Shown here piece by piece: positions 44,401 to 58,900 of a stretch of DNA of 64,000 nt. A model generated the notes under the pieces. The model worked only from the letters and a program-made list of their open reading frames with translations, did not search any database and was not told where the DNA came from. The number at the start of each line of letters is the position of its first letter. Positions within the stretch are counted from its first letter, which is position 1. Both the position numbers and the translations under genes were made by a program. The stretch comes from Siderastrea siderea (Eukaryota > Cnidaria > Anthozoa > Scleractinia > Rhizangiidae): assembly GCA_964030785.1 (NCBI GenBank), contig OZ034971.1:14273679-14337678 (forward strand), in the 5' to 3' direction.

Positions 44401-46913
44401 AATCAGGCAAGATTAGTATTGCTCCCAACAACACCCAATGTCCGCAAACGATTGACTTTTAGGTTGCTGTCAATCATCTAAGCGGACGTCTCAGGAAGAA
44501 ACGTTACCTTTTACGTACAATGGATTTCGATACATTTTGTTTGTTTGTTTCTGTTGTTCAGTGGTGCGTTAGTTGCGATCTGAGCAACACTGTTCTCGTG
44601 ATACTGAAAAGCCAAGACCTGAGTTTTCTTACACCCTCTTTAACGAGACTAAGTACTAACTCCAGGGAATGTTGCAGAAACGTTCAACAGGAAGGGTCCC
44701 AATGACCAACTGTACCTGATTCATAAAAAGCCAAAGAAAGGTAGCTCAAATAATTTACAACATCGATAAGATTTCCTGTTATTTGGACAACTGGTATATT
44801 CTCTTTTCTAATTCACCATTAGAAAAAATAAGTGTATGTTTTAAGGAGGAACGAAAGGGTCCAGTCTCCCTCAACTCCCCCTCCTTTCCTCTTTCTTAAT
44901 CCGCTAAGACTAATATGAACGAAAGCAGGGTCATAGCGCTGACTAACTAACCAGTTGTCTGGGATCATCGATAAATATGTCATCTTCTTCTGTGATTTCT
45001 TTTCCTTTGTCGTTTAATGGCACCACTTCCACCTGCAAGACAAATCATAGGAAGAGAAGTGAGAAACGCTATTAAATCAAATTGACAACAAATCAAAGAA
45101 GGATTTGTGCTTACATTAAGGTAGCCGATTTCTCTTCCCCTGAAGTCTGTGATACTAAGCTGTTCTCTCATGTCAAGCTGAAAGGAAATAAAGACACCGT
45201 AAAAATGTTAACGTTCCTAACCCTTACTAGACAATGTTGGAGAAGTTCAGTGCAGTGAAACAAAATGGACACAAACTGATATTATTTTACAAACACTTAT
45301 CACAATCTTAGTGTCGACACTTTTTGTGGGATACCGTTAAATTCCAAAAACGAACTCTGAAACAGACGACTTTGCTCTTTCGAAGATTGGGCTTACACTG
45401 AATGGTGTTTTCCGTTTTTAAAGATCAAGATGTAAATAATACTAAGGAGTTCTCTGACATGGTAAAGTGTTTATTGATTGATACAAGTAAAAACAAATGT
45501 CATACGTTTACGTGTCAAATTATCACCAACGTCGAAATGTCTCGAAATTTTGCGACAGCTGATGAGATTGAGAATTGGATCCGCAAAAAACGTAAACAGA
45601 AAAGGTTGATCCGCCACGATGAGCAAACGTGTATGATCTGCAAAGATCAGCAATGTGACTTGCCAAGCATGCAAAACTCGAAACTTGAACCATCCCTGAG
45701 AATCCCTCAAGGGCCACCCAGCATATCGTGCACTCCTACAGGAATCTGCCACTTACCAGAACAGCATTGTCTCGAGGTTAACCCCGAATGAATAACATTT
45801 AGCCACATGACAACATCTTTGGATATTAATAGGTTCTTTGCCAAATTTCCTGAAACGTGTGAAAAATGACCTGAAAGGAGATACCAAGACATCGAGTTGA
45901 ACAGACCAAAGGTTGTACTCACCACATATCCAAGACTCTGCATGGAAACCTCAACACAGCCAATCAGACTCTCAGCATCCGGGCTCTCGGTAAAAGGGTC
46001 TTTCTCATCCGGGAGCTGCCAATCATCACCATCCTCGTACTCTTGGTACATTTCCTGCATGACGAACTTGCGGTTGATGAACTTGGACCGAGACCATAGG
46101 TACTCTGCTCCACTCTGCAAGTCCTTCATGATCACGTAAGGCTGAAACAAAACAGGGTCAAATAGAATGGAATCGGGTGGAAATCGCCTTACAACACAAA
46201 CATTCCAAGAAAATGGTAACATACTCATCAATTGGAGAATTTGCTTGGAAATGATAGGACGAGCCACAGAAAAATGCCACAAATTTTAAAACCAAAAAGT
46301 ACTTTGAATTTCAGGAGCTATCAACGATAAAACCCTTTTTATACTAAAGAGATTAATGACGGAAAAAAGATGAAAAAGTTGTGAAATTCACGCTTACTGA
46401 TACTTATTTTAGATAGGACTTTTACTTTTAATCTCAGTTAAGTACTTCACAAAATGATGTTCGTTTTTGATACACTGGTCATATCTTTTGACGAGAAACG
46501 GAATTTTTTTCCGGTTCAAAAAACACATGAACCTTAATACATACCTCTGGCCTTCCTTCAGAAAGTCCACGCGCTTTCGCAGATACAACTACAACGTCAA
46601 AAGAAACCTGCAATAAAAATAAAAAGTGCTTTCAGAATTCTGAACACCACAAAACGTTATCGAAAGCCTTGCGAGAAAGCTTCAATTTGTGTTATACAAA
46701 CGCTTGTATGGGCAAGCTTATAGGTAGCAAATACCCTCACGTGTTAGAATCTATCCGTTCGTTTCACATACCCTTATGTAACAGCCTATGCATGAGAAAG
46801 TCCACTTTATTAGAATTATCAAGTTACCTTCTTATCCAACTCTTGGCTGATAGCATTTGCTTCATTTACCATTGGCATAAGATCGGCCAAGTCCTCTCGT
46901 AACAACGTCGCGT
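32467..46913 (-). CDS. KIF28P: KIF28-like kinesin, C-terminal exons 18-27
   Basis: Exons: 46828-46913, 46545-46607, 45923-46141, 45115-45177, 44952-45032, 44255-44320, 43088-43210, 33530-33670, 33090-33230, 32467-32607; residues ~615-988. Contains [53 protein letters not shown], then a C2-like unit ([73 protein letters not shown]). A Met/Gln/Lys-rich coiled coil and a low-complexity tail follow. The 9.4 kb intron between 43088 and 33670 holds the nested transposon stack, yet the exons on both sides are intact and in phase. The last four residues, CTIL, fit a CaaX box. Confidence 0.88.
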
Positions 46914-49900
46914 CTGTGAAAAAAATGAAACGTCAAAAATGATTGCATACATTTTAGGTTGTTCCTCGGTTGCAATGAACACGAGATCGAAATACCTGAC
47001 GTGTTTTCCCGATATCGTTTTGGCGTATATTTAGTTTGCATGTGGTTCTCTTAAAAGATCGTACAAAGAGAGTAACTTTCATGTTTTCCGCCTTTCAGTG
47101 AATGATCAAAAGCAATTATTTTGTTGCTATTTTTTGGCGTATAGGGTATTTCAGAAGCTTATCAATTCTTGAAACAAAGGGTTGTATCTAATAAAAAATC
47201 TAATGACTTTAAGGTAGCTTTAGTGACCTCTGGATTCCTCCTGGTCATCCACATCTAGGCCAGCATTTTTGGCGATTTCTTCCTGTGCCATTTCGTACGT
47301 TATGTCTGCCTGTTTTATAGAAGAGGAGTCTGCTTCAGCTGGATGGTGAAACACGTACAGATGGCTTGTACCAAACATCACCCTGAGAAGGAAAAACAAA
47401 GAAGGTGAAAAAAAGAAACAGGTCTGAAGCTATAAAGCTTGAGGAACAGAAAAACATTTTAACATAAACTCTTCTTTTACCGTAATTTACCCCTACTGCA
47501 AGTCCTCTGTTTTGGACCAGTTGCATGCTTTTGCATGCTTGGCAACAGCTGTATGTTTTCCCATGTCTGACACTGGTTGGATGTTTTCTTACACTTGGCG
47601 CTAGTTGCATGTTTTCCCACGCTCTACAACAGCAGCTAGTTTCCTGCGCTTGGCACCCATTGCATGTCATTTACGTGCACTTGGCGGTTGCAGATTTTTG
47701 TTTTTACTTCTGACTGACTTGATGCGTTACTTGCCTTTTTGTCAAAGGCTCAATGTAAGTCAAGAAGAAAACTGGCAGAATTTGTCTAGATTCCCTTGAC
47801 AAAGCCATTAACATTATACTGTCGTTGGCACGCTTTTTTATCTTCAGTTACCACAAATCATCCTAGAGTTATCAACCAAATACCTGTCAAGATGGTGCAG
47901 TTCTTCTTCTTCGTCATCATCAACTGCTTCACCATTTACAAGAACTCTTGCATCACCACGAGCCTTGATAGTGATCTTTTTCGAATCCTCATTTTTGATT
48001 TCACAGTGCTCCTTCTGAATACTAATTGAAACAAATTAAAAATAGATTAGGACGCCAAAAATATGGGGAAAAGAACAGCCAGCTATGCATAAATTAACTG
48101 CGCTTGCCAAGGACCAACACTTGCTATCTTCATCTCAATGGGAAGGAAGTGGAAGAAGGTGTAGTGTCTTAAGTTTGAAGTGTAAGAAAAAAATCACTTA
48201 TCAGTTATGGGTTTCGATCAAGTCTTAACTCTGAAGGAGCACATTGTCTCTAGAGCTAACGTTTCAGACCTCGTAAGGCTACCGAAGAACAAACTTCACG
48301 GGGAAAATCAAGAAACAATGACATCCTGTAATATTTGTGATTAAGCCGTACTTTTCTGTGATGCTGCTGGAATTATTGTACAGTGTGACACGTATTCTTA
48401 GAAGAAACACTTCTCAAATAAACTTACTTCAACCCAGCGAGAGCAATATCTGCAGGTGGATCAGCTTTTCTGTTACCAACTTTTACAATCCCTAAAACGT
48501 TACAGTAGGATAGTTTAGCACTGAGTTTTCACTGAAACAACAGCTCCCTTATCATGTATTGTATGCAGTGATCGTCTGCTAGAGGAGAACGCTCTGACTT
48601 TTGCCCAAGACGCGCCACACAATCAGATTATTTGATATAAGTGAAGAATTTGTCAAGAAAGACCAGAAGCGTATCAAATCATCTAAATCAACAGGCCTTG
48701 CTGATGTTTTAAAAGTACAGCAGTGGCTCTTTTCGAAACGTGCACAGATAAATGACGATAAACTGTACCTACCGGATTTGATCATGTGTACAATCATTCC
48801 TGTGAGTTGAGGATCAGGGTTCAGATTCCACAGATGAGGAGTGGCTTGACGCTCCTTCTTTTCGGCATCTTTGTCCTTTGAAAATGCAACAATACACACT
48901 CATCAACACCAGCTTTCAAATTGTTCATATGTTAAGCCGACGTAAGAGGTATATCAGTTAACTACAGGGCATCAGTGCCGCCCATGCTGATATCAGATAT
49001 CACCAGTTAAAGGGGTCTATGATGTAAAGATACTGATTTTACCTTAGCGTCCTTTTTGGACTCTGCAACTCTGTCATCCCAGTTCTTGTTCATGTCTTCA
49101 GCTGCACGTTCTGTCTGTGCCATCTGAAAATGAGGAAATGTTGATCATAAAGTCTACGTTAATGATTAACGAAAGCTAACCTTAAAGATCCGACTTTTAT
49201 GATAAAAAACCCAACTCACTGAAGCTTTGATTTCCTCTTCAATTTGCTTTCTTAGCTCCGCCAGTTCTGAAAATGACGAAAACGTTTAGCAAGGAGGTCA
49301 TTAACAAACAGTGGCAGATCCAGACTTTCTCACATAATGGAGGCACAGAGAAAAGGATGGGAGGGAAGGTGGAAATGTTTAGGAATAAGAAAAGGGGAGA
49401 GCACTTTGGACCGTATTTCCTTTGAACACTAAGGGGAGCCTGCTCCAGCACTAGATATCTCACTACAAACTGTTCTCGCCTGTTTCTCTCGGATGCCCTT
49501 TACTGCACAGGACAGAGTAAATGACACTAAAGGAAGTACTTTGTATGTTGTTAGCAAGCTTAGCACTGGATCACAAAAATTAAAAATTGAAAATACTTCG
49601 CTTCTACCTTCTTCAGACATCCCTTCCTTCTGCCCTTCATCATCATCGTCATCATCATCTGCCGAGATCTTCACAGCCTCTCCTGCTTGCGCTTTCTTCA
49701 ACATTTCCATCAGTTTGTCGTTTTCTTCTTTTAATTCTCTGATCAGCTTCTCCGTTGGATCCTCATTGACTTTTGCTGATGTCTTGATCTGCTTTGCACG
49801 GTCAGCTATGAATTAAATTCTTTCCATTTTAGTTTTACAACTGCGCATTTCATGAATTGACTCATGCTAGCTATGAAAACCTACCATATCTCAAGGTCGA

Positions 49901-52900
49901 CAGTGTTTCATCATGGTTTATATCTGCTGGGCTGATGGCTGCAATCTAGATCAAAATAACGTAAACCCTGGATCAGTAGGGTTTATGCACCCAAGCGCCC
50001 AAAAAGTCCAGAACATCAAGCTGATGTGACAATAATGGAAATAAGTTGTGTAGCTAGTTAGAATGAATAGTTCTGTAAACATTTTGCATGCATAGTTTGT
50101 TTCTAAAGCTGATGCTGTAACATGGTGTGTTCTTTGTAAAACTTGTCTGTAACTACTCTCATAATATCGTACATGTGAAACAGGTTCCACAAAACACTGC
50201 AACATGTAAATTACTACGCAAATCTATCAGTTAACTCTCACCATCATAGTTTTGCTGTTTCCACCAAGAGCATTTTTGAGAAGCTTTGTCAAAACTGAGT
50301 CTCTGAATGGAACTAAAAATGACATGCAAACAATTTAATATGTTGTTATAAAACAGTATGAGGATTATTTGGCTTCACAATAACAGAGAAAAAAATCGAA
50401 ACTTTAAGCAAACTGATCAGCGATACGAAAAAGTCCTACCTCTGACATTCTTTCCATTTGCCCTGTCCACAAGTGCTAACCGTCAATAAACAAAAAAAAA
50501 TGGTTACAAGGAATATTAATATACTTAAACAGGATAGATAACATTGGAAATGGAGAGAAGTAAATGGGGAAGCAGAATGGGAACTGTAGTAAAAGTGAAA
50601 TTCCAAAAAACTAGATAATATAAAATGGAAGGGAAACGAGAATTAAGAGAGGTACATCTGTAGACTTTGAATGACGAACATGTAGAGTGGATCCATGAGA
50701 TACAACTTATATAATAACATTTATACCTGCAATGACATTTCCTAAGCTGGATAATGACTGGTTTATGGCAGCTCCTTCCTTAAGTCTTTCTCCAGTGGCA
50801 CCAGTAGAGTCTGCTCGCTCACTGTTAAAAGGAAAAATTGTTTTTTTGACTCTATGTTCAGCAACATTGAGATGTTTTTGCTAATATTTAAATTACCTTT
50901 TAGATGTAAAACATCGACCTCTGCTCCAATTTTTTTAGTGAATTAAGTCATGAAAATAAGTAGTCTGTGAGTGTACACGCTATTTCTGGATCTCTTTTCA
51001 GGCACCCAGTGAAACGAGATCTGGAAATAGCATCTGCTCTCGCAGGCTAGAAAATAAGTACCCATGCATACATTCACGATACAAGCAAGATGCTTGATAT
51101 TATTTTCAAGTGGATTTTGGCAAGTCTTTGTTCATGTTTTGAATGTGTCAAGTTCTGTTTCTTATTACCACACTCAAAAAGCAAATGTCTATTCCCAAGG
51201 ATCAGTAGTTAGTGCATAAAAGTACACGTAAGAATCCCAGCAAATAAATAAAAGATAAACAAAAACGATAAAAACCACAATTTATCCACAGGTGGCTTTC
51301 ACTGGCATTTGAAAGTCTTACAGTCTTTGAATTAGAAAAAGAATGAAATGGAGAAAACTACATATGAAAAAAGGCCAAAACCAACAACAAATTTTAAAGT
51401 CAACTCACCTTCCTGCCAAGTCCACCAGGTTGATTAAGGATGTCTTTGCTGTCTCTTCACCAGCATCATTCTTCCTCTTCTGAGTGAATGTCACACCAAC
51501 AATAGTGTGTGCACGACTAAAAAGACATGTTCATTTGAGTACAAGGTTCAGTTACACGAATGTACTTATTACTTTTAAATCTGTCGGTCATTCATTAGTC
51601 TATGGAGGACAAGGAAATTTTGTGTTGGAGTGGGGCAACAAAGCTCGAAAATGTTAACCTATTTCAGACTATAAACTGTGTGTGGTAGATCTGTTTATCA
51701 CGATGGAAACTGCTAAAAAAGCCCACCTTATTAATATAACCACAAGTTACAGGCACATTTTAATATGAGCAAAACCCTCAGTCACACGCAAGGCCATGCA
51801 CCTGGTCTCGTTTTGAATTAGACGTTTATAAGACAACTCAGAAATTGCCTATTCTTATTCAGTTTTAGCTCAAAACTGTTACAGCTAGTGTAAGGTACAA
51901 ATCAACACAGGATGTGTCAGTCTCAAGCAGACTCGAGCATGTCAAAATTTGACTTGACACTAGCTTGGTCAACACAAACTGATGTCCAAATAATATTATG
52001 ATATAATGGTAATATAAATGTTAACATTATAATGTTGAAACAATGTAGTGATGTTGTCTAGCTGGCAAAACATACTACCTAACAGACCAATGAACATACC
52101 AACTTTTTATATTTAACACTTTACATCTAACTGACTTCACCCATAAAAATACACTTAAACCATTCCCGCTTTGAAACCATAAGGTAACACCTACACCCGA
52201 TTGTGTGGTTTCACAAAATATCCTCAACACCACATGGATGGTCATTGGAAATTCCGAGGGGGTGGGGGTCTCAAATGCCAAAATTTCTAAAGGAAAGTAT
52301 GAAGCTAAACTAGAATATCCGGAGGGGTGGGGTGGGTGGGTCTATCTAAATGACTATCAGTGGGGGAGGTAAGGATATTTCCAGGAACAACACATCTCAG
52401 ACCAAGATGGCTAAAAAATTAAATATCTTTATGGCTGCAGCACAAACCTGCTGGTTGCATTCATATTAGTAGCTGCCACAGTCCTGTTGGTTGTTCCTTC
52501 TTCCATGCGCTGTTCTATGTCCTTGTAGTCGCTTACTGGCAGGGTCAGAAGGCCATCCGCATAGAAGCCTTTCTTTGGATGTTGACGTACCCGCAGGCCA
52601 CCTTTCTTATCTTTAGGGTTCAAAAGGTCATGAACTTTCTCATTGTAGATCTCAAGCATACTGAACTGCACCTATATATAATCATAACAATATTAAAACC
52701 TATTAGAATTTTTCCAATTTCAGTCGTATATTCAGTTATATACAGGTGTACAATACCACCTTAAAAATAATGTGCCTTGCAAAACTTAAGCTGAGAATTA
52801 GAATCTCAGAATTAAAACATCATGCAGCAGGATAAAAATGAAAAAAGAATAAATTAACACAAATTTCATTTACTGTGCGAATCCGCAAACCATGAACATT

Positions 52901-55900
52901 TTGATATTAACTTTGAAAATAGAAGACAATTTATATTTTGCTAAAAAAGAGCCAAGTGGCCCCTGTCCCTATTCCTTGTGTTAATAATTTTCAACTGTTT
53001 GAGCTCTCATTCCATGGGTTCAAGATAAACAACTGACACATCAAAGTGAACTACCGGTAAAAGTGTTTGCATGATAATTTAAAGACACTTAAATGTTCTG
53101 TTGTTATCACTTATGTGCATGGTTCTCGATTTTTTATTTTCACAACTATATTTTAAAAAAGGCGAGAATGTGATGGTCACATTTTTTGTACAAATTTTGC
53201 AACCTTCAGATGGCTTACTTTCCCTCAAATAAAGCCTCACAAAGAACTTTGTGCAGTTCTGTCAGTTATACAAAATTAAGCACTCATGAAAACTAGTGAG
53301 AATAAGGTATACAAGATAATGATAATTTTTAGCACCTCATATTGAGCTGTATCACCACCTTGCTTTTTCTCATTTATTCCTGCAAAAATCTCTTCACAGA
53401 AGATTGGCACAATACCTATAATGTGAGGAAAAAACATGTTCTTTTTTTTAATTTATACACAGATACTCACTATGGCACCTACAGAAGCCCTCACCTGGTG
53501 GGTTGTTCTCCATTATACAAGCCAGGTACTTTAGGTACGTGCGCCCCATGGAGCGTGAGTTTTCGGTTTGAGAATAAGGTAAAGGTGCCAAAAAGTGCTA
53601 CCCCCCCAACCCCCCCCCCCCCACACACACATACACAGAGACTAAAAACAAATAAGTGATGACAAACAGTAATTCTAATATTCCCATCTGCACAGTGTCT
53701 CTCATTGGCTTAAATTCCCAATTTTTAGATATTATCTCAGTCTTCTGGACTGAAAAAAGAGAAAGGAACACACATTTAGGACTACATGAGTGGCATTAGC
53801 CCAGGGTTTTGAGCTCTGGGTTGCATACTCCCCCCACCACCAGAACCACTGGGGGGTACACGTCCCACACGACCTGGAAGAGGACCTGGAAGAGGGATTC
53901 CTTGTCTATCAACCAGCATACCTTTATTTGCACCATAACCAACAATTGACCAAGACTTTCCAGACCCTGTCTGTCCATAAGCAAACAGAGATGTGTTGAA
54001 TCCTGCCCAGGCATTCTCCAAAACACCCTTACCAAGGTCATTATACACTTTCCTCTGCAAAGAAGAGTACATTGAAATTCTCTTAGTGATCTACAGTTTC
54101 ATTTAAAACTTCATCTAGTATACACACGTGTTCAGCCTATTTATATCTATGGTAACAGTAGTTTTTAGTTGCTTTGGTCTAAAATTAATACAATAGACCT
54201 TGCCCATTTTGGTCTGATATGGGTTATAGAATCTTGTCATTCTTCTGGAGACAAGGGGAAACTCTGAAATGGGGTATGAAAAAGCAAACATTTCGCTTGG
54301 CAATGGGGTTAGGTTTTCCAACCAAAATTCCAAAGGGTGCCCTCCCCCCCACCCCACCTGTAAATTTAGGGAAACACTATGACTATGCCTGATTGGACCT
54401 TCTGTGTAGTATACTTACTACACAAACCTGTGATCCTCACATTTCAGAATGAATTGGAATTTAGAAATGTTGGTTTCTGAGGAGAGAGGAAAACTTTAGA
54501 ACTCAGAAAGTCACCCTCAGGGTAAGGGCTTAGCAGGGGGGGGGGGGGTACTCAGGTATATTAATGACGGGGAGGTGAGAAGACCTTTGTTGGGTTTGAT
54601 ATTAGTGATTTGCGACATTTTTAGGCTAGAGATTTTCTGGTGGTCCTTTTCTTAGGCAGAAAGATTTTCGCAGGACTTTACTTAGGGTAATGATGAAGAG
54701 TTTGCATACCTCTAGGTTCTCAATTTTTTGTCAAACAATTGTATCAGTTTCATTTACAAACTAAAGAAAGAAAGAAAGGTGAACAGAAACATAAATTGTC
54801 TTGGACTCTTTTGTTTTCTATACAAATATCAAGGACTTTTGTAAGGTCACATTCTAGTCCGTTGGACTTTTTTGGGGGCTATTGTAGGTTTAACCTAATG
54901 AGACCTTTTTGGGGCCTCATTTGCTCCCCTCCCCAACAATAAATATTTACCTGAGACCCCCCCCCCCCCCCCCACCTGGGAAGCAAGGACAAGAACCCAT
55001 AACTGAACAGGCCCACATGATTTGATTGCAGGATTCAAAGAAGGATAGTGTTGTGTTAGGACCCCTGATTCCCTAACATTAATTTTGTTCATTAAATTCT
55101 CAACCTCGGTTATTGAATTTCTAGCCTTCTTATTAGTTCACTGCACACATGTTTTAATTTGAGTGAATAACCCTGCTTTTTGCCTTGCGAAGAAATTGAA
55201 TGCCATGTCTAGTGCCACGAGGCTCAAATATCTTCATTGTGAAGCAACAGTTTTGTCCAATTTAAGTATGACACAAAAAAGTCAGCAACGATTATGAAAG
55301 CCGCGAATTTAATAAAACAATTCCACTTGTGCCGTTTGAATATCACATGAATATATTACCAACTCGGTGCTACACACCTTGTTAGTTATTCGTCACTTTA
55401 CATACAACCCACACTCGTCAAACAAATGTTGAATAATATTTGAAATGTACCTGATCTGCATAATGCGGTACAGTAGGGCCCAAGTAGCCATCAGGCTTCT
55501 CCTCAAATCCATCATGTGACCAGTAACTGAAGTCAAACATGAAGTTCTTAGGTTCTTCATTTGGCTCCTCTGGATTTGTCAAGTAGGTTGTTTGTCCTTT
55601 CATTTCAACTATCAGTGTTGCATTTCTGGCCCTTTCACGTTTGTTGTGAGAAATGTTAAGGAATAATCAAATTCTACTTAGCTGTATATGAAATGTTCAA
55701 AATCTGTTACACTGACTCTCACAGGAAAGCGTGTACTGTTACAGGGACAGCAGAACAAGGGGACTCCAGGGCAGAGCTTTAGAATCCCAATAATTTTCAA
55801 ATTATTAGTCATGCACTTACAGAAGCAAAGGTAAATAAATTGTGCCTATCACTATCAAAACATTTCAGAGCTTTGTCTAAAGAAATATAATAAATGTACC

Positions 55901-58900
55901 TAAAACTATAAATGACGGTGATAGGACTATTTACTGATACTTCTATTCTCAACTGGAAATTTTGATGCTGTTTTGAAGGGTACATTACCTGCCCATCAAG
56001 CATTTTGGAGAAACTCCAACTGTCTACTTTTACAGAGGTGTCTGCTTTAGACAAGTGCCCACCCTAGAATGGCTGGTCTCCCAGAAAGGACAATCTGTTA
56101 TGCAGGGGTGTCCATTTCCATCTAAGAAAGGCATTTTTCTTAGAAATGAGTCCAAAGGCAGAGGTGTCCACCTTACATAGGTATCTGTTATAGAGAGGTG
56201 TCCACCTTTTAAAGGTATAAATGCAGAGAGGTGTCCACCTTTCAGAGGTGTCTGTTTTTGAGAAACAGAGGTGTCTGTCTTGAAAAGGAATCCCATCTCA
56301 CATTAAAGGTGTCCTGTAAAAATAAAGAGGTGTCCACCTTACAGTCAACGGGCTTCAGGCGTGAATGATCACGGATTGAAGATCGCATTCTTCACGTGTG
56401 CATTCCTTTCTTAATTTGATTATACGTGTCCTTGTAGACAGATTGAAAGATAATTTTTTTCGAATAACGAAATCGATTCTCCGAAAGTTCGCATGCGACA
56501 ACGGAAATCGTCAACATGGCGTACTCAGAAGAGAAGTTTCCAAATCTCGATTACTTCAAGGATGTCATCTGTTATCAACACAGGATCTTTTCCTCCACAA
56601 CAAAATGGTTGAGTCATAGTCTTGATGGACGATTTTATGAACAGCTCCTTTTGTCACTCGATCGTGTTCCGTGAAATATCTGACAATCCTATAAATCACC
56701 TTTGAAAAGGTTGACAATATTCGTGCCTTACATTAGAAGGCAAACGTTTACCAGGATCGTAAAAGCCTCCAAGCGAATTTCTTGCCATTTGGAATTAACT
56801 CATGTGCAAAATTAAACTATTATGTAAACCGCGCATTGTAAATTGCCGCTAAAATGTGGCGGTTATTTATACTATTTTGCCGGTTTCCGATTTTATATTA
56901 AAGCCTCGTGCACGTATAAAAAGGAAAACAAAAAACGTCCAGCCAAAGAATAAAGTTGCCTTGTTAAATTAGTACAGTTTTTTTAATTTTCTTTCAAAGG
57001 ATTGCTTCTAGTTTGCCAATTTTCTCTTTGCGGATTTATGTTGGTCGGCTTTTTGTCCCCGCGATTTTTTGGCAACGCACTTAAAAATAATGAAAATATA
57101 ATGCCCTAAGGTACCATCATGCGGAAATTGGCCAATTACGGTATAAAAACTAACTTAGTTTTCAGTTCCTGGTCGGAAAGTTCGAATTATTATTACGATG
57201 TTCCATGAAAAGTTTCGAACAAAAAAATTAATGTTCCAAATCCAAGGTTCGCAGAATCGCTAAATTTTTCCAAGAATGAAATCGAAGAATGAAATCGAAG
57301 AATGAACTAATCGATGAATATTTGAAGTTCAGTGTTCATGCCTGAAGCGTTCAGTGTTCATGCCTGTGTCCACTTTACAAAGGTGTCTATTATAGAGGTG
57401 TCCACCTTACAAAAGTGTCTGTTATAGAGGTGTCCACACCTAAAAGGTGTTTATTATAGAGGTGTCCACACCTTACAAAGGTACCTATTACAGAGGTGTC
57501 CACCTTACAAAGGTGTCTATTATAGAGGTGTCCACCTTACAAAGGTGTCTAATATAGAGGTGTCCATCTACAAAGATGTCTGTTATAGAGGTGTCCACCT
57601 TGCAAAGGTGTCTATTATAGAGGTGTCCACACCTTACAAAGGTGTCTATTACAGAGGTGTCCACATTAGAAAGGTGTCTATTTTAGAGGTGTTCACATTA
57701 CAAAAGTGTCTATCATAGAGGTGTCCACCTTACAAAGGTGTCCATCTTACATAGAGGTCGTTAAGGCATCTGTTGCAGAGGTGTCCATCATATAAAGGTG
57801 TCCACATTATAAAGAGATGTCCACCTTACATAGATAACACTCATAGAGAGACTGGTGTCTGTCTTAATTAAGGCATCTATCTAACATATAGGTATCCACC
57901 TAACAACAGTGTCTGTTCTAGAGAGACATCTACCTTACAAAGGTTCCTCCTACAAAAGCGCCTGTTCTAGAGAGATGTCCACCCTTCTTAGATCACACTC
58001 ACATGTGTGACTGGGAAAATCAATCCTCGTTTCCCTGAAAATGAACTTTGACATATAGCACCAAGTCTAGGCTAGTCAATGACTGATGACAAAATTGTTG
58101 GAAAACTTGCGTGAGACTTTTCAAGAGCTATTAACTTATAAAATCGTTTCCTTATAAGTGACATTTCTTTCTGCAGAGTGACCTTCTTGTCAAACAATAT
58201 ATACAAAGTTCTCCAAAATCTGTCTCCTCCCTCACTTCTCCCACCCTCCTCCAACCCCAACAATATAAACGTTTGGTCCACAACGGGAAAGTCGTTGGCA
58301 AACTTTAATGAAGACGAAAACTTCAAGAAAAACAAAACGATCGTATTTGAACAAAACCATGGAACAGGATTCGGCAGATTGTTGCATGACGAAACTAAAT
58401 GTACGTGCTAAAGGTTCTTATCTGCTGGTCAATGCTGGTTGTCAATTGCTCAAACGAAGGTCATCCTTTCTGGGTTTTATATTCAGAGGTGCAATAACTC
58501 CTAACCTAAACCCTGTCTTTAATTAAAATAGTAAGGAAGACCAAGAAACGTTTGAGCGTAAGTATGTTACATTATAGTAATCGCACGTACGTACATTTAA
58601 GCCTATCGTAGAGTTGTTTATATTAATGTCAAGCAATATATTTTGGTTGGAGCTCAAATATAATCGGTTTGTAATAAAAAAGACAACGCAATTGAAGCTG
58701 TGCGAAAAAGCCCTCGGGTGAACTTCAAATTGCAAATTACATTACTCCGAAAAAATAATTTAAAAGCTTTATATTCTGTCAAACAAATCGCATAAAGTGG
58801 AAAGTGTAAACTACAATCGCGCAAATTACTGTCAGAGTTGTAAACTGTACATTTATCACTATAAAAGTTAGGATTAAAATGTTTTCAAAGGATATAAATG

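Larger units (their letters stand above)
55646..58895 (-). other. U12-type AT-AC intron (kinesin intron 1)
   Basis: On the minus strand the intron starts ATATCCTTTG right after CCATTT (…VRPF). It ends TTCCTTAAC ATTTCTCAC before AACAAACGTGAA (NKRE…). The 5' site matches the U12 AT-AC consensus ATATCCTT, TTCCTTAAC (plus-strand 55655-55663) matches the U12 branch site, and the intron ends in AC. The join restores VRVRPFNKRE, expected for the kinesin family. The only GT donor in exon 1 (after GTTCGA) would delete VRPF. Confidence 0.88.

Noticed and set aside
45402..45791. 129-codon plus-strand ORF in a kinesin intron
   Set aside because: No recognised domain, no splice or promoter support, antisense to the host gene; probably chance or a repeat remnant.
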